This document shows positions 1 through 10,608 of a stretch of 64,000 nt of DNA, one piece after another. The notes beneath the pieces are model-generated. The model was not told the DNA's origin, did no database searches, and saw only the letters and a program-made list of their open reading frames with translations. Numbering within the stretch: the stretch's first letter is position 1; each line of letters starts with the position of its first letter. This DNA comes from Elysia chlorotica (Eukaryota > Mollusca > Gastropoda > Plakobranchidae): NCBI GenBank assembly GCA_003991915.1, contig RQTK01000020.1, forward strand, positions 161,160-225,159, given 5' to 3'. The position numbers were made by a program, and so were the translations under genes.

Positions 1-94
<94 letters not shown>
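1..94. repeat. (GTA)n microsatellite at window edge
   Basis: Uninterrupted GTA trinucleotide tract that starts at the first base and therefore probably continues to the left. It decays into imperfect GTA units up to about 165. The stretch from 165 to 430 holds no recognisable gene. Confidence 0.95.
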
Positions 95-439
95 AAGTAG
101 CTCGTAATAGTGATAGTGCATGTAATGGAAGAAGTAACTGTAGTCGTAGTAGTAGTACACGTAAGAGTACTGATGGGTTGGGTTGGCGCCTTGGACATCA
201 GCGTTGAGTGTGATAGCTGCACGGAATAGTTGCAATGCTCTAGTTCAAGGATGGTTTTCCTTTCAGTTACCTGCGATTTGGGAAACGCTCACTTTGTAAA
301 CAGGAACCTCCCCAAGCACGATGCATCGTGCGAATGTCCATGGGGCAAAAACCAGGATACCGTGTTTTAGATAGCCTCGGGCAAAAACCTTGTGGTCAGG
401 CATTTCCGGCGGACCATGGGCACCTCTAGGTGGAGCTAC

Positions 440-481
440 AAGGCCATGAGAAATAGAGACAGAGAGACAGAGAGACAGAAG

Positions 482-514
<33 letters not shown>

Positions 515-612
515 GGAGAGAGGAGCGGGAGAATGAGAGAGATTTTGAGGGAGAGTGAGAGAGAGATGAGAGAGAGGGAGAGAGAGGTGAGAGAGAACGA
601 GAGAAGGATAGA
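440..612. repeat. (GA)n-rich purine tract
   Basis: Long GAGAGA-type tract with GACA interruptions. The Arg/Glu-rich and Ser/Leu-rich reading frames over it are products of the repeat, not genes. From 613 to 955 I see only AT-rich unique sequence. Confidence 0.9.
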
Positions 613-959
613 ACGAAAACTATCAAGTTGTTACACAAATTAAACTTTAGAACAAAACAATAGCAGGATTGAAACACATAAAAAGACAGTCACATGTACG
701 CACATTCAAGAAGGTCTGAGGACATTTCTAAATATTAATGTATCATTCATGTTTTTTTATAACTATTTATGTTCATTTGCGTCTTGTTTTGAAAAAAAAA
801 AAAAGAAGAAAGAAACACTTAAACAACAGCCAATGTGCTCGATTACGATATGACGCCCAACTTTGCTTTAGTTGTATTTGAAATTATAATTATAAGCTAA
901 CCTCTTGCAATTTTATGTTCTGCCAAACAAAGAAAAAACACTAGGACTTGTTTTCCATA

Positions 960-1112
960 GGGTTTAACGTCTCCTAGGTTCCCCTGGAGGTTCCTATACG
1001 GCGATGGGCCCCAAGAATGACGTCTGACAGAACGGGGATACCATGACTATTGTCCCAGCCGGTCACATTATAAATGTACTGACACAGACCCAACCAGGAC
1101 TTCTGGCTTAGC
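960..1112 (-). repeat. SINE fragment (body region)
   Basis: Matches the minus orientation of the window's main SINE body (ggaccccaag-type, cgtctgaca, ggggataccatgac, gccggtcacatta, gacccaacca motifs). It lacks the tRNA-like head. The left part (960-1005) instead matches a second repeat motif also seen at 38745-38790 (guanine-poor 'aacgtctcctaggttcc' block). Confidence 0.5.
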
Positions 1113-1656
1113 CTTCTATTTTTGGAATCTGAGCTAAAACACACAAACCTTTACAGTACTTTCTTGAACAAAATGATCATTGCCTTGTATTTGTTTCTTG
1201 ACTTCTGGTGGCATGATGAAATGCGTGGATTTTAGTAAAGATATTGGCTGTCTTCGCGTTAAAACCAAAACATTAATGTATTATGAGTGATTTCATTCAA
1301 AACGATGTAATATTAACAAAATAATACTGTTCTCAATTGCTTTGGCTCTTTTCTTTTACCATGCCTGCCACATTTTTTTAAGAATAAAAAAACAATTAAC
1401 GATTTCTTTATGTTTTAAGAATGATAATATTCTAGAAACAGTATTGGTGAGTTATGTTTTAGCTGAGTGGAATCCTTATCGCTATGGATGCTAAACAACT
1501 TTTACGAAGCTGTAATAAAGCTGCATTTTCTTTCTAATAATCGTTGTTAAATCGGCGTATATAATACACTTTATTTCTAATAATCGTTGTTAAATCGGCG
1601 TATATAATTTACATCTTTTTTTTCTCTTCTCTTTCTCTTCTTTCACCTCCCTGCAG

Positions 1657-1702
1657 AGAAGAGCTCGCCATGCGTATAGACTTGACAGAAGCACGGGTGC
1701 AG
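1657..1702 (+). CDS. Arx: Arx-like, internal 46-bp homeobox exon
   Basis: Acceptor ttcacctccctgcag ends at 1656 and donor gtaagt starts at 1703. The first base completes a split codon (probably Arg) and the exon ends in phase 0 after Gln46 of the homeodomain. It encodes helix 2 to the start of helix 3 (EELAMRIDLTEARVQ). The exon is too short to be flagged by ORF length; it is recognised from motif, splice sites and phase agreement with the 4957 exon. Confidence 0.9.
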
Positions 1703-4700
1703 GTAAGTGTCATCTTCGATATCTGCATTGTTTTGTACTGCTTTTTGCTCTGAGAGAGGGGCGCGGTGGTCCTGGGGTAGAACATCGGCTTCCGACGCAA
1801 AAGGTCCCGAGTTCGAGCCCTGGCGATTTCGCTCCCTACTGGTTGGGTCGGTGTCAGTTTAATGTGACCGGCTGAGACAGGAGTCATGGTATCCCCGCCC
1901 TGTCTCGTGTGTTGCAGTACAAATAATTGTCAGACGTCAGTTTTGGGGCCCGTCTACAATAAAGTCAAAATAATGCTAACGTTGGACGTTAAATCAACTC
2001 AACTCTGCTCTGCTCTGTGAACCTCTCCTACCAACAATACATTTTTTTTAATTTTTAGCTCGTAGCTTTGTACACAAAAAATTATCGTGGGTTTGGAACA
2101 TGGGACCTTCCAATTGGGAGGTCAACGTTCTGCCACTTGCACCAGTTCGCCCCAAATACAAGTGGTAGATCTTTGGTCTCCAGATCTTAAAATATGCGGT
2201 TCGAATCCCACAATTGGCAGATTTAGGCTATTTGTCGATTTCGTCCCCTGCAACTGGTTGGGTCGGTGTTAGTATGATGTGAACGGCTGAGACAGGAGTC
2301 ACGGTATCCTCGTCCTGTCTCGTGTGTGGCAGCACATACAATTGTCAGACGTTAGTCTTGGGGTCCATCCACAATATAGTCTATAGAGTGCTGACGTTGA
2401 ACGTCAAACCAACTCAACTCAACTTAACTCGCCCCGAATAGGGTGGGGATGGGGGTGGAGGATAAGGGTAAAGCGCACGCTCTTGACGAGAACGTTTGTC
2501 GTTTGATTCAAAATTTAGTGCCATACAACGAAGCTCCAATCCCCGCGATTGTAAATACAATTCAATCAGTGCTTTTGAAAATATTGGCTTTACAGCGTGA
2601 ATTGATCTCTTCATTTTCAGAATTTTTAAAAGTAAACTGATCCCCTCGTTGGTGGTCGATCTTTAAGTTTTTAGAATTCAGAAGCTTATCTTCTATATCA
2701 CGCTTGCCTCCTCGACGACTCCACCTGTCTTGAACCCTTTTAGTATGAAGTGCACTTTTAACCCACATAATTCATTTCCTTAAGTTTCTTTTGTCTTCGT
2801 TGTTTTAACGCTTTCTTGAATCTGAGAAAAGTGGTCACCTAGAATAATGTTGTTTACCATTCACTGCAGTTCCAGCAAATGTTATAGAAATCTTGCGTCG
2901 GTTAAGTGATAACTTTCTTGTTAGTACTTTGAGCCGTCTAGTGGGCGAATTGTTGATGTCATAGCAACCAGAGGCCTCGTGTTGACGAAGCGTGACAGTA
3001 TCAAAGCGTTGGTCTGCGACTATCACGGCAATCTAGCAATACAAACGACCACGCAAAATCTCTAATTAACCGCCATTAATACAAATCTAATATTTCTTGC
3101 TTAAATATTATTTCTTGTGTTCCTTCGTCTTGGGGTTTTTCCATTCCCTCCCTCCTATTCTTTTCTCTCCCCGTTTGGAGATAGCAAAAGACCACCGAGT
3201 GATGAATACGACTAAGCAAATCCCAAACGCGGTTTGGTTAAATATTTCATAGTTATTTAATCAGCCGAGTTTAGCGGCGTATGATTTAGCTATCTTCTTT
3301 TGGTGGGCAAGAGCTGAGCGCCTTGTTTGAGGAAGTCGGTAGAAGTGATCACCAAGATAGGAGAGGCGGAGAGGCGGAGAGATTGGGTAAAAACTAGTGA
3401 TCTCCCCTTAGTTTGTCCAGTGTACCTTCCTTTTAAGGGTTTTATTTGACACTATTGTCGTCGCTTTTTGTCCCGAAATGTAAAGCAAATAGAGCAGCTT
3501 CGATGACCCGTTCCTCCCGCTGAGTTGTCCCGGAGTAAAACTCTACGGTATTTCTACATCGCCACAATGATCTAGACCCGCGTTTTAGATGTATATCTAC
3601 ATTGGCCAGTGTTTGCTTTTCTCATTGCTCGCATCTGTAGGCTTAACAATCTTTCCCACCAAATTACGCTGCATGAAAATGGGTTGAGATTTTCTTGTAT
3701 GTAAAGTGGACGGAGGCTTTTCAAGTTTCTCTAATTAATAAAAGAATCTCGGGTGTCCTCTTTGTGCAATCGCTGACTTCGCTGTTGAACAAGGAGGGTT
3801 GGCAAATGTGCGCGCTTTTTACGCTGATTATCAACTCTCAACGTTGGCGGAGTTATTCGTTCAGATAAGAGTGGGAAATTTCATCGTACCATGAACATAC
3901 TGCCAAACACCGAGAAGTTTGTTTACTTTTTTTTTATAAGGAGTTGAGCGAGGCAAAGTTTTTCTTAATTAAGAACTGGCTTTTTGTGCATTCTTTTAGG
4001 ACTTTTAACTTTCCTCCTCCAAATTAACGGTGTGGACAGAAATAGTTATGTATGTCGCTCAAAGCTAAAGGGAAGTCTACAGTGAGTTAGCGTCGGTATT
4101 TTAACTTATTTGTTTCAACTTTACTGACTTTTTTAAAAACAATCCAATAGTCCTCATATTCTGTTCCCTCTTAATCTAAATAATAAATGTCATGTTCACT
4201 TACTTTTTAGTACATTGTGGCATGATGTCTAGATTTGCTATTGAAAACTATAATACATGTAGATATTATTGTCGGTACATGTCATAAGAAGGGGTGAGAG
4301 GCACGTTGGTTTAACAACACTGCGTTTTTATGGCGAATTGGTTTTAAAATTATTTTTTTAAATAAAGACCTTATGTAGGCTACAGGTAGTTTAGGCAATC
4401 TACACAGCGGATCTTAAGTATTCATCATTACCGAGGTGCTGTTAACAAGACAGGTAAACTTATGCCCTGACCAATCAGATTCGCTCTTGTGTGCAGGGTA
4501 GTTATCATTGGCTGGGTGGGGCGATTTGTATCATTGTATGATATAGGCTACCTCTATAGTTTTTTATAATCACTTCCTATTTTTATGCACAGACTTCTGT
4601 AGGCTTTGTATCTTTTCTTCCTTATTTTATTTTTCATTTATATGAAAAAGCACTCTTCACTGACATATAAACGAGCGTTCATCAACGTGGGAGTTCTTAT

Positions 4701-6024
4701 CTAGGTGTGTTTTTGCTTTTGTTTTTTAATGGATGCACCGGTTGCTTAAAGGATTAGTTCTGTGAAATGAGAGCTAGAGATCTGTGGTTTGAATCACAGT
4801 TGATCCCCCGTCTAGCTCTGCTTAGGACTCAACGTAGATTCTAGGGTACATAAAGCTAAAGTTAAACGTTACTTTCAGGTGTTTTTTAACTCAATCTATA
4901 CCGTGAGGCTCGTGAGGCTCACTTATTTCATTTATATTTCTATGACTTCCTTCCAGGTATGGTTTCAAAACAGACGAGCCAAGTGGAGAAAGAAGGAGAA
5001 AGTGGGCACAGCCAGTCACCCGTTCTCGCCGTTCAATCCAGGATTTGGAATCCTCACAGCGCGAGGTATCATCCCTCCCCCTCACAACCCCCTGTCTCAA
5101 CACTCCCAGACCAGCCACCATCACCCACACCATCCTCTACAGTCTGTCGCCGGGTTACACCAAAGTCAGCATCACCATCATCATCCTCCTCACCACCACC
5201 ACCATCCACAGCACCAACAACACCAACACCAACATCCTCATCAGCAGGGCCGGACACAGCCGCCGCATAACGCCACGTCCTACTCAGACCTGCTCCTGAA
5301 GACGTACGAACACACGCTCATGTCCCGCTATGGACTGCACTCGGCCGCCCAGCTTGGACAAAGCTTCCCGCCTGTCGCCGCCGCCGCCGCTGCCGTGTCG
5401 AGATTCTACGGCCCACCAGGTCTGTCCTCTCTAGGTTTGAGCCCACCACAGGGCTTGACCGGTGTTGGGGGAGGCATGGTCAGATCCTTCGGCCCCCTGT
5501 CTCTGACCCTGCCCCCACCCGGTTCCTTCCAGCACCTGTTGGCGAGTATGACATCCTCTGCGCTGAAGGCGAGAGAAGGTTTTCTGGAAATGGCCAATGG
5601 GTCTTTGTCTTCAACAACAGCGTCATCCTCTTCGGTTGTAACGACTTCCCCGGCGCGGTCACTCTCGCCGTCAGATACAAGCGCCATCAACATAAAGATC
5701 ACCAGCAATAACAATAACAACAACAACAATGGCAGTATCAGCAGGATCAATGGCCGCAGTGGGTCTGTGTCTAGCTCGTCCACACCTTCCCCCACAAGTG
5801 ACCTTGACCTTGTCAAGTCAAGGGTCGGCCCAACTGAAGTGATGGCACTTTCCCCAGAATCTGGGACGCAACAGCCAGAAGGCAAAGATGCCGCGAGAGA
5901 GTTCCTCGACTCTGGCAAAGGTGACGTCCGATCCTCCAGTATTGCATCGTTGAGACTGAAGGCCCGAGAACACCAGCTTCGGATTGGCGTGGAAAACGGC
6001 TGTTCCACTAGACTGGCCTTCTGA
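1657..6024 (+). CDS. Arx: Arx/aristaless-type paired-class homeobox gene, 3' part (two exons)
   Basis: Exons 1657-1702 and 4957-6024, separated by a 3254-bp intron (gtaagt...ccag). Joined, they encode homeodomain positions about 32-60, then a long tail ending in an OAR box, then a TGA stop. The helix-2/3 exon reads EELAMRIDLTEARVQ and the next begins VWFQNRRAKWRKKEK; the junction lies at the conserved paired-class intron site between homeodomain residues 46 and 47. Downstream motifs match aristaless/Arx proteins: SHPFSPF soon after the homeodomain, FQHLLASMT in the middle, and SSIASLRLKAREH near the C-terminus. Family knowledge: nuclear DNA-binding transcription factors of neural and appendage development. 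The first exons (N-terminus, octapeptide, helix 1) are outside the window. Alx is less likely because its post-homeodomain sequence differs; Arx versus aristaless naming is a matter of orthology. Confidence 0.9.
1757..2014 (+). repeat. SINE, head type I, near full length, in Arx intron
   Basis: tRNA-like head (gcgcggtggt, box-B-like gttcgagcc), then the common body (ctactggttgggtcggtgtcag, gtgaccggctgagacaggag, gtatccccgccctgtctcgtgtg, gtcagacgtcag) and a tail of TCAAC units. This is one of the best copies and serves as a reference for the others. Confidence 0.85.
2143..2432 (+). repeat. SINE, head type II, near full length, in Arx intron
   Basis: Same body and (TCAAC)n tail as the copy at 1757, but a different tRNA-like head: agtggtagat...ggtctccagatc...gcggttcgaatccca. 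It lies about 130 bp after the type I copy in the same orientation. Confidence 0.8.
3063..3972 (+). promoter_or_regulatory. Candidate intronic enhancer: TAATTA homeodomain-type sites
   Basis: Within the Arx intron, repeat-free sequence carries TAATTA cores at 3063-3068 and 3732-3737 and a TTAATTAA palindrome at 3965-3972. TAATTA-type palindromes are the usual dimer site of paired-class homeodomains. AT-rich DNA gives such sites by chance, so this is only a candidate. Confidence 0.25.
4468..4570 (+). promoter_or_regulatory. Candidate intronic promoter-like island
   Basis: A CCAATCA box (4471-4477), an inverted CCAAT (attgg, 4507-4511), a GC-type box (ggtggggcg, 4515-4523) and a TATA-like tttataat (4561-4568) lie within 100 bp, about 400 bp before the last Arx exon. 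Could be an internal promoter, an enhancer or chance. Confidence 0.25.
4745..4868 (+). repeat. tRNA-like SINE head, other family
   Basis: Contains a box-B-like gtggtttgaatcaca preceded by gagctagagatc, with no cloverleaf that folds convincingly. The body of the main SINE is absent, so it is probably a separate or degraded SINE. Confidence 0.3.
4957..6024 (+). CDS. Arx: Arx-like, terminal exon (355 aa)
   Basis: Acceptor cttccttccag ends at 4956; the exon opens in phase 0 with VWFQNRRAKW. It contains the recognition-helix end, a His/Gln/Pro-rich stretch (exon residues about 50-105), a short alanine run, the aristaless-like FQHLLASMT motif, Ser-rich segments, an eight-Asn run encoded by AAC/AAT repeats, and an OAR box (exon residues about 326-341) 14 residues before the stop at 6022-6024. 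The His-rich low-complexity block is long for the family. The exon is clearly more GC-rich than the DNA around it. The open frame continues 78 bp upstream of the acceptor, but that part is intron. Confidence 0.93.
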   Translation, partial: VWFQNRRAKWRKKEKVGTASHPFSPFNPGFGILTARGIIPPPHNPLSQHSQTSHHHPHHPLQSVAGLHQSQHHHHHPPHHHHHPQHQQHQHQHPHQQGRTQPPHNATSYSDLLLKTYEHTLMSRYGLHSAAQLGQSFPPVAAAAAAVSRFYGPPGLSSLGLSPPQGLTGVGGGMVRSFGPLSLTLPPPGSFQHLLASMTSSALKAREGFLEMANGSLSSTTASSSSVVTTSPARSLSPSDTSAINIKITSNNNNNNNNGSISRINGRSGSVSSSSTPSPTSDLDLVKSRVGPTEVMALSPESGTQQPEGKDAAREFLDSGKGDVRSSSIASLRLKAREHQLRIGVENGCSTRLAF

Positions 6025-6123
6025 TCTCAACCTCCAAGGCTTGCTAGTAACTGTTGGTTGGTTGATAGGTTAGCTATTCAGTTTCTTTTAATGTCCGTTG
6101 TTGCCAACCATTGGATTTTGCGG

Positions 6124-6460
6124 AGGTTCCAAGAATAACGTCTACCAATTTTTGCTCTGTCACGCTGAGACAGAGCCATATCACAAGCTTGTGGATGGGT
6201 CCTAAGACTAACATCTGACATTCAGAGACAGAACCACAAATTGTCCCAAGATACTTCTTTAATGTAAACCTCAGTTAAACATTGCATATTGTCGATGGGT
6301 TCCAAGACTAACATCTGAAATATTTACCTGCAGCCACACAAAGACAGAGCTATGTCCAAAATGAGTTTCCCATCGTCAGCAACCCCGTCCTGTGGACGAC
6401 CCCAAGCCTAGATTCTGACAATTGTATGTGCTACCACACTGAGGCAGGCATATATCCTAT
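6124..6460 (-). repeat. Four diverged SINE-tail units in the Arx 3'UTR region
   Basis: Segments at about 6124-6178, 6190-6240, 6290-6360 and 6388-6460 each resemble the same minus-strand SINE piece (gatgggtcccaagactaacatctgaca, then a cagagacagagcc-type segment). Spacing is roughly 70-100 bp. They start 100 bp after the Arx stop and are probably transcribed. From 6480 to 7700 I see only AT-rich unique DNA. Confidence 0.5.
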
Positions 6461-7713
6461 GCTTGGTTTTACCCAGATGGCACCGTCGTTGAACATTCTA
6501 GTATAGTGTGGTGGTTGGTGATCATGCCTTAGGGCGATCTACGGGAGAAGTTTTTGAAAAAGTGCATGTCCATAATTAATATTTCATATTACAAATGACT
6601 CTGTATTTTCAAAACTTTAATTGTCAAGAATGAGACAAAGCTTGTCCCTCTAATTGTCATGCATATCATCTAGTCAGGTTCTGTCTAAAAACCAGTGCCA
6701 CTTAAGTTTCCATTGTTCATTGTTTTATAAATCATGCTATATCGAGGCTACTTTTTATTTTCAAAGCCAGTATAATGAATGTATCTACAATGATATTTCC
6801 AAAATAAGTCCTCTTTTTCCGCAATGAAAGTAAAGGCGTGTTTCTTGGACAGGAAATATTAGTACAGTGCATTGGTAAAGTTAAACTTACAAGATAATAA
6901 TGATTTAGCATCGAAGGAAGTGTAGTATGGTTAGTGTCTATGGTATAATTATTATGACCTTAGATTACTAAGTGAAATTGTAGGTTGGCTGGTTTCTATG
7001 GTACATTAATAATGGTATTCAGTTGGTAAAATTATAAGGGGTGGTTGATGTCTATACATCATACATGTATATGCTATTTAATTATTATTATAATTAGTAG
7101 TAAAACGCTCAGGGGTGATTAAGTCAATGATTTACAACGCTAAATCACTGAATTGCTCTTTTAGTTCAGGCAAGATGCCCTAACTGTTTTCCTCATAACC
7201 ACTTAGTCTTTTGTTACTCAAACAATCGTTTAACAGCTTCCTTAATATGGGTGATAATATTCTGTATGCATAAGACAAATAGAATATATTGCAGTACATT
7301 TATAGTAAGTGCAAACAGGAAATAATTATAGTAGTCCTTTTTACCATACTACTTAGACGCCTTAGTGTATATTTTTCCTTCCTCCTTGCACTGACTACAT
7401 CTACTGACTGTTTTAGTATTAGATCAAGGTCTTAGCACTTCTGTTATATTTAATATGTTCATTGCTGGGTTTTTTTTCTTGCCATAAGCGAACCAATCAA
7501 TCAGATCACGCTTGCACCAAGGGTATTAGTTTTACAAAGATATCTATTGGGCCAATATATTGATGTTGTTGTTTTTGTTAGGATCCGTATTTATTTATTT
7601 GATGTTCTATTTCAAGATAGTTTGGAAAATTGATTGTTAGAAATACATGTACGGCGAATAATTCTTAATGGTCATTGAGAGACTGAGATTGTGAGAAATC
7701 AAGTGAATTAGAA

Positions 7714-7715
7714 AG

Positions 7716-7755
<40 letters not shown>

Positions 7756-7868
7756 AGAAAGAGAGGAAGAGAGAGCAAGTGGGAGAGAGAGCGAGAGAAA
7801 AAGAGAGAGAGAGAGTAAGAGGGAGAGAGAGAGAAATTAATACAGAGAGATACAGACAGAGGGAGGGA
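7714..7868. repeat. (GA)n tract
   Basis: Purine-rich GAGA tract with a short GT start. No coding signal on either strand. The flanks 7000-7700 and 7870-8190 hold no recognisable gene. Confidence 0.9.
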
Positions 7869-8194
7869 AAGAAAGATAATCGGATAAGGACTGACACAAA
7901 GACATTTTAATATGTAATAGGCTAAGCATGGCTGTGAACGAAATATTGCTTCCTCTTATATCTTGTAATTTTCAAATTTTTCTTTCTTTTTTTTTTCTTT
8001 GATACTGCAGTTCTGAGAATGGCCATTCGATAAAACAATCCCGCCAGATTTAATTTTGTAATAATAGAACTTTTGTTTACATGAAATTGGTTTAATAAAA
8101 ATGAAACAAAGCGACAAGCTTTTTTAGCTTTAGTTTTTGTTGTCCATGTACATTATGTGAGTTTCATGGACGAATGGCATGGAGGAGAGATATA

Positions 8195-8217
8195 CACTGA
8201 GAGAAAGAAGAAAAGAA

Positions 8218-8270
<53 letters not shown>

Positions 8271-8312
8271 GAGAGAGAGACAGAGAGAGATAGAGAGAGA
8301 GAGAAGAAGAAG
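8195..8312. repeat. (GA)n tract
   Basis: GAGA/GAAA tract directly abutting the inverted SINE pair that starts at 8318. Confidence 0.9.
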
Positions 8313-8317
8313 AAGTT

Positions 8318-8400
8318 AAGTTGAGGTGAGTTGGTTTAACGTCTAACGTTAGCATTCAATAGGCTATATTATGAACTAGCCCCAAAACAGACGTCTGACA
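8318..8400 (-). repeat. SINE 3' fragment, left arm of inverted pair
   Basis: Tail end of the SINE in minus orientation (gagttggtttaacgtctaacgt... to cgtctgacaag). It is joined at about 8400 to a plus-strand SINE body, so the two can pair through their tails. Confidence 0.7.
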
Positions 8401-8602
8401 AGATCTATTTGTCCGTTTTCATTCCCTGTAAGTGATTGAGTCGGCGCGGTGTCAGTATAATGTGACCAGCTGAGACTGGAATCATAGTATAACGCCCTTT
8501 CTCGTGTGTGGCAGCAAATAAAATTACCAGACGTCAGTCTTGGGGCCCGTCCACAATATAGCTTATATGGTGCTGATGTTGGACGCTAAACCAACTCAAC
8601 TG
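8401..8602 (+). repeat. SINE body and tail, right arm of inverted pair
   Basis: Headless copy from gtccgttttcattccctg through the cagacgtcagtcttgg block to the aaccaactcaactg tail. The following 8603-8960 contains no recognisable gene. Confidence 0.75.
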
Positions 8603-8959
8603 ATCCCTCGAACCTGCTTGTTATTTTTGGAAGCTTCGGTATCCTGCGTGTGAACTTGTATTTTCTTCCCACAATAATCAAACACCTGGGGACAATACAA
8701 ACAATTATGAACCACATTATCACAGAACAAAAAGCCAGGGCTTATTTTGTTTGTTTGGAGCATTTCTATCACACTATGAGAAACAAGAGAGTGGACTCGA
8801 TCGCCCCATGGAAACCGTTGAAAGTTAAACTGTTGACTAACTAACCATTTGCTTGTGAAAAACTAACGAGATTACTACTGACAATGGTAGTGGGTTCTTC
8901 AGATTAGCTTTACCTTTGAAGTTCAGAAGTCACCGTGTTTGAGTACTGAGCGCTCGCCC

Positions 8960-9076
8960 CCCGACTCTCTCTCTGACTCTTGTCACTGTCTCTCTTGCCT
9001 CTCTCTCTATGTCTCTCTCTCTCTCTGTATCTCTCCCTTCTCTTTTTCTGCCCCACTCTGTCTTTCTGTTTGTCCA

Positions 9077-9146
<70 letters not shown>
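8960..9146. repeat. (TC)n tract
   Basis: Pyrimidine-rich TCTC tract, the opposite strand polarity to neighbouring GA tracts. Ser/Leu-rich frames over it are not genes. Confidence 0.9.
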
Positions 9147-9324
9147 GTCCTAAGCTCTCTACGGAGATCCTCAATGTCGGAGTGTTGAGCTCAACAACGC
9201 AGGCTGTTTTAAAGATTTGAAAGGAAGACTTAAGGCTGGTAATTCACTGTGGTCAACATTTTAATGCTGTATTGTTTTGTTGTTGTTGTTGTTTTAAACA
9301 CCAGCCAGGTGCTGAGAACGAAAT

Positions 9325-9326
<2 letters not shown>

Positions 9327-9366
<40 letters not shown>
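9327..9366. repeat. (AG)n replacing a SINE 5' head
   Basis: A pure AG run ends exactly where a SINE starts in the middle of its head (tccgtagttcgagccctgg). Confidence 0.9.
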
Positions 9367-9368
<2 letters not shown>

Positions 9369-9570
9369 CGTAGTTCGAGCCCTGGCGATGTCGCTCCCTA
9401 CTGGCTGGGTCGGTGTCAGTTTAATGTGATCAGCTGAGACAGGTATAATAGTATCTCCGCCCTGTCTCGTGTGTGGTAGCACATAAAGTTGTCAGACGTC
9501 AGTCTTGGGGCTCGTCCACAACATAGACTATATAGTGCTGATGTTGTACGTCAAACTCAAGTTAACTCAT
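9367..9570 (+). repeat. SINE, head partly replaced by (AG)n
   Basis: Has box-B-like agttcgagccctgg, the standard body and a degraded aactcaagttaactc tail. Followed by TTG/CTG-rich sequence (9590-9650). Confidence 0.8.
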
Positions 9571-10049
9571 TTGTTTTAAGTTTCTTTGGCTTTTGCTGCT
9601 ATTGTTGTTGTTGCTGCTGTTGTTATTGCTGTTGTTGTTGTTGTTTCAGTTTGTTGGATTTTTTTTATTTTACTTATGTATTTTACAAGTTTAAAGCAAA
9701 AGGGATAAAATACAAACAGTGGCTACCTAATGTGCAGAATAGAGAAATTATTTGTTTCAACTCTAGTCATAAATCAAATTTTCACGAAATAAAGTTCTTG
9801 AACTGAGACTGGTCGGGTTGATTAGGTGAGAAAGTTAATGGAGGATGGATCGGCTTTGAAGTTATTTGCTTCGTCGTTTTGAAAAAATATATATCAGTTC
9901 TGCGTTATTTATTGTTGGTCTCTTTAATGTTAAGATTGATTTAATACAAATAGCGCGTACTGAAGCCAGATGTGCGTCAAACAAATTGTTGACTTGGTGA
10001 TCTTTGTTTCAGGTTTGGTTGAGATTTTGTTTGATAGGTTTCTAACGAG

Positions 10050-10175
10050 TGGCGAACTGGCTCATGTGGTAGAGCGTTAGTCTCCAGATCGGAAGGTCCG
10101 CGGTTCGAATCCCACGCTCAAAAATGTATTTGTCCAATTTCGTCTCCTACTGGTTGGGTTGATGTCAGTTTCAAC
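10050..10175 (+). repeat. SINE head type II, 3'-truncated
   Basis: Clean tRNA-like head (ggcgaactggctcatgtggtagagcg, ggtctcc-like, gcggttcgaatcccac) followed by the first 40 bp of the body and then unrelated sequence. It resembles a tRNA, but the 3' half does not fold as a mature tRNA acceptor. Confidence 0.7.
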
Positions 10176-10284
10176 GAGTAAAAATATATGTGAACAAAGT
10201 GGCACATATTGCACTTAAAATGATTTGTGAGCTTACCTAATTGATGGTTGGTGTTAATAACATCTAGAGAAATTGAATTAGTTG

Positions 10285-10440
10285 AACGGGATGGTATAAT
10301 GGTAGAACGAGCGGGTTAAAATCAGATATCTAGGGTTCTGTTTTATGGTCAGGCCAAAAAAATAGATTCTTCATGGTTAAGTCGACATTAGTATAATGTG
10401 ATCGGCCTAGATAAAAGCCATGGTATCCCAACGCTATTTC
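10285..10440 (+). repeat. Degraded SINE
   Basis: Weak match: ggtataatggtagaacgag head-like, then gtcgacattagtataatgtgatcggc and ccatggtatccc body motifs. It passes directly into a TC tract. Confidence 0.35.
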
Positions 10441-10541
10441 TCTTTTTTCTTTCTCTCTCTCTTTCTCTTTATTTCTCTCTCTCTTTCTCTCTCTGTCTGT
10501 ATGTCTGGCTGGCTGGCTGTCTATGTCTCTCTGTCTCTGTC

Positions 10542-10599
<58 letters not shown>

Positions 10600-10608
10600 A
10601 CTCACTCA
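10441..10608. repeat. (TC)n and (TGTC)n tract
   Basis: TCTC units, then TCTG/TGTC units. The stretch 10616-11690 after it is AT-rich and shows no gene or recognised repeat. Confidence 0.9.

Noticed and set aside
1..1656. Search for the exon with homeodomain helix 1
   Set aside because: No sequence resembling the N-terminal homeodomain was found; that exon must lie to the left of the window.
5406..6008. 200-codon minus frame opposite the Arx-like exon
   Set aside because: Antisense shadow of a GC-rich coding exon; no family motif.
10050..10122. Possible tRNA gene
   Set aside because: Has A- and B-box-like motifs but continues into the SINE body and does not give four pairing arms; it is a SINE head.
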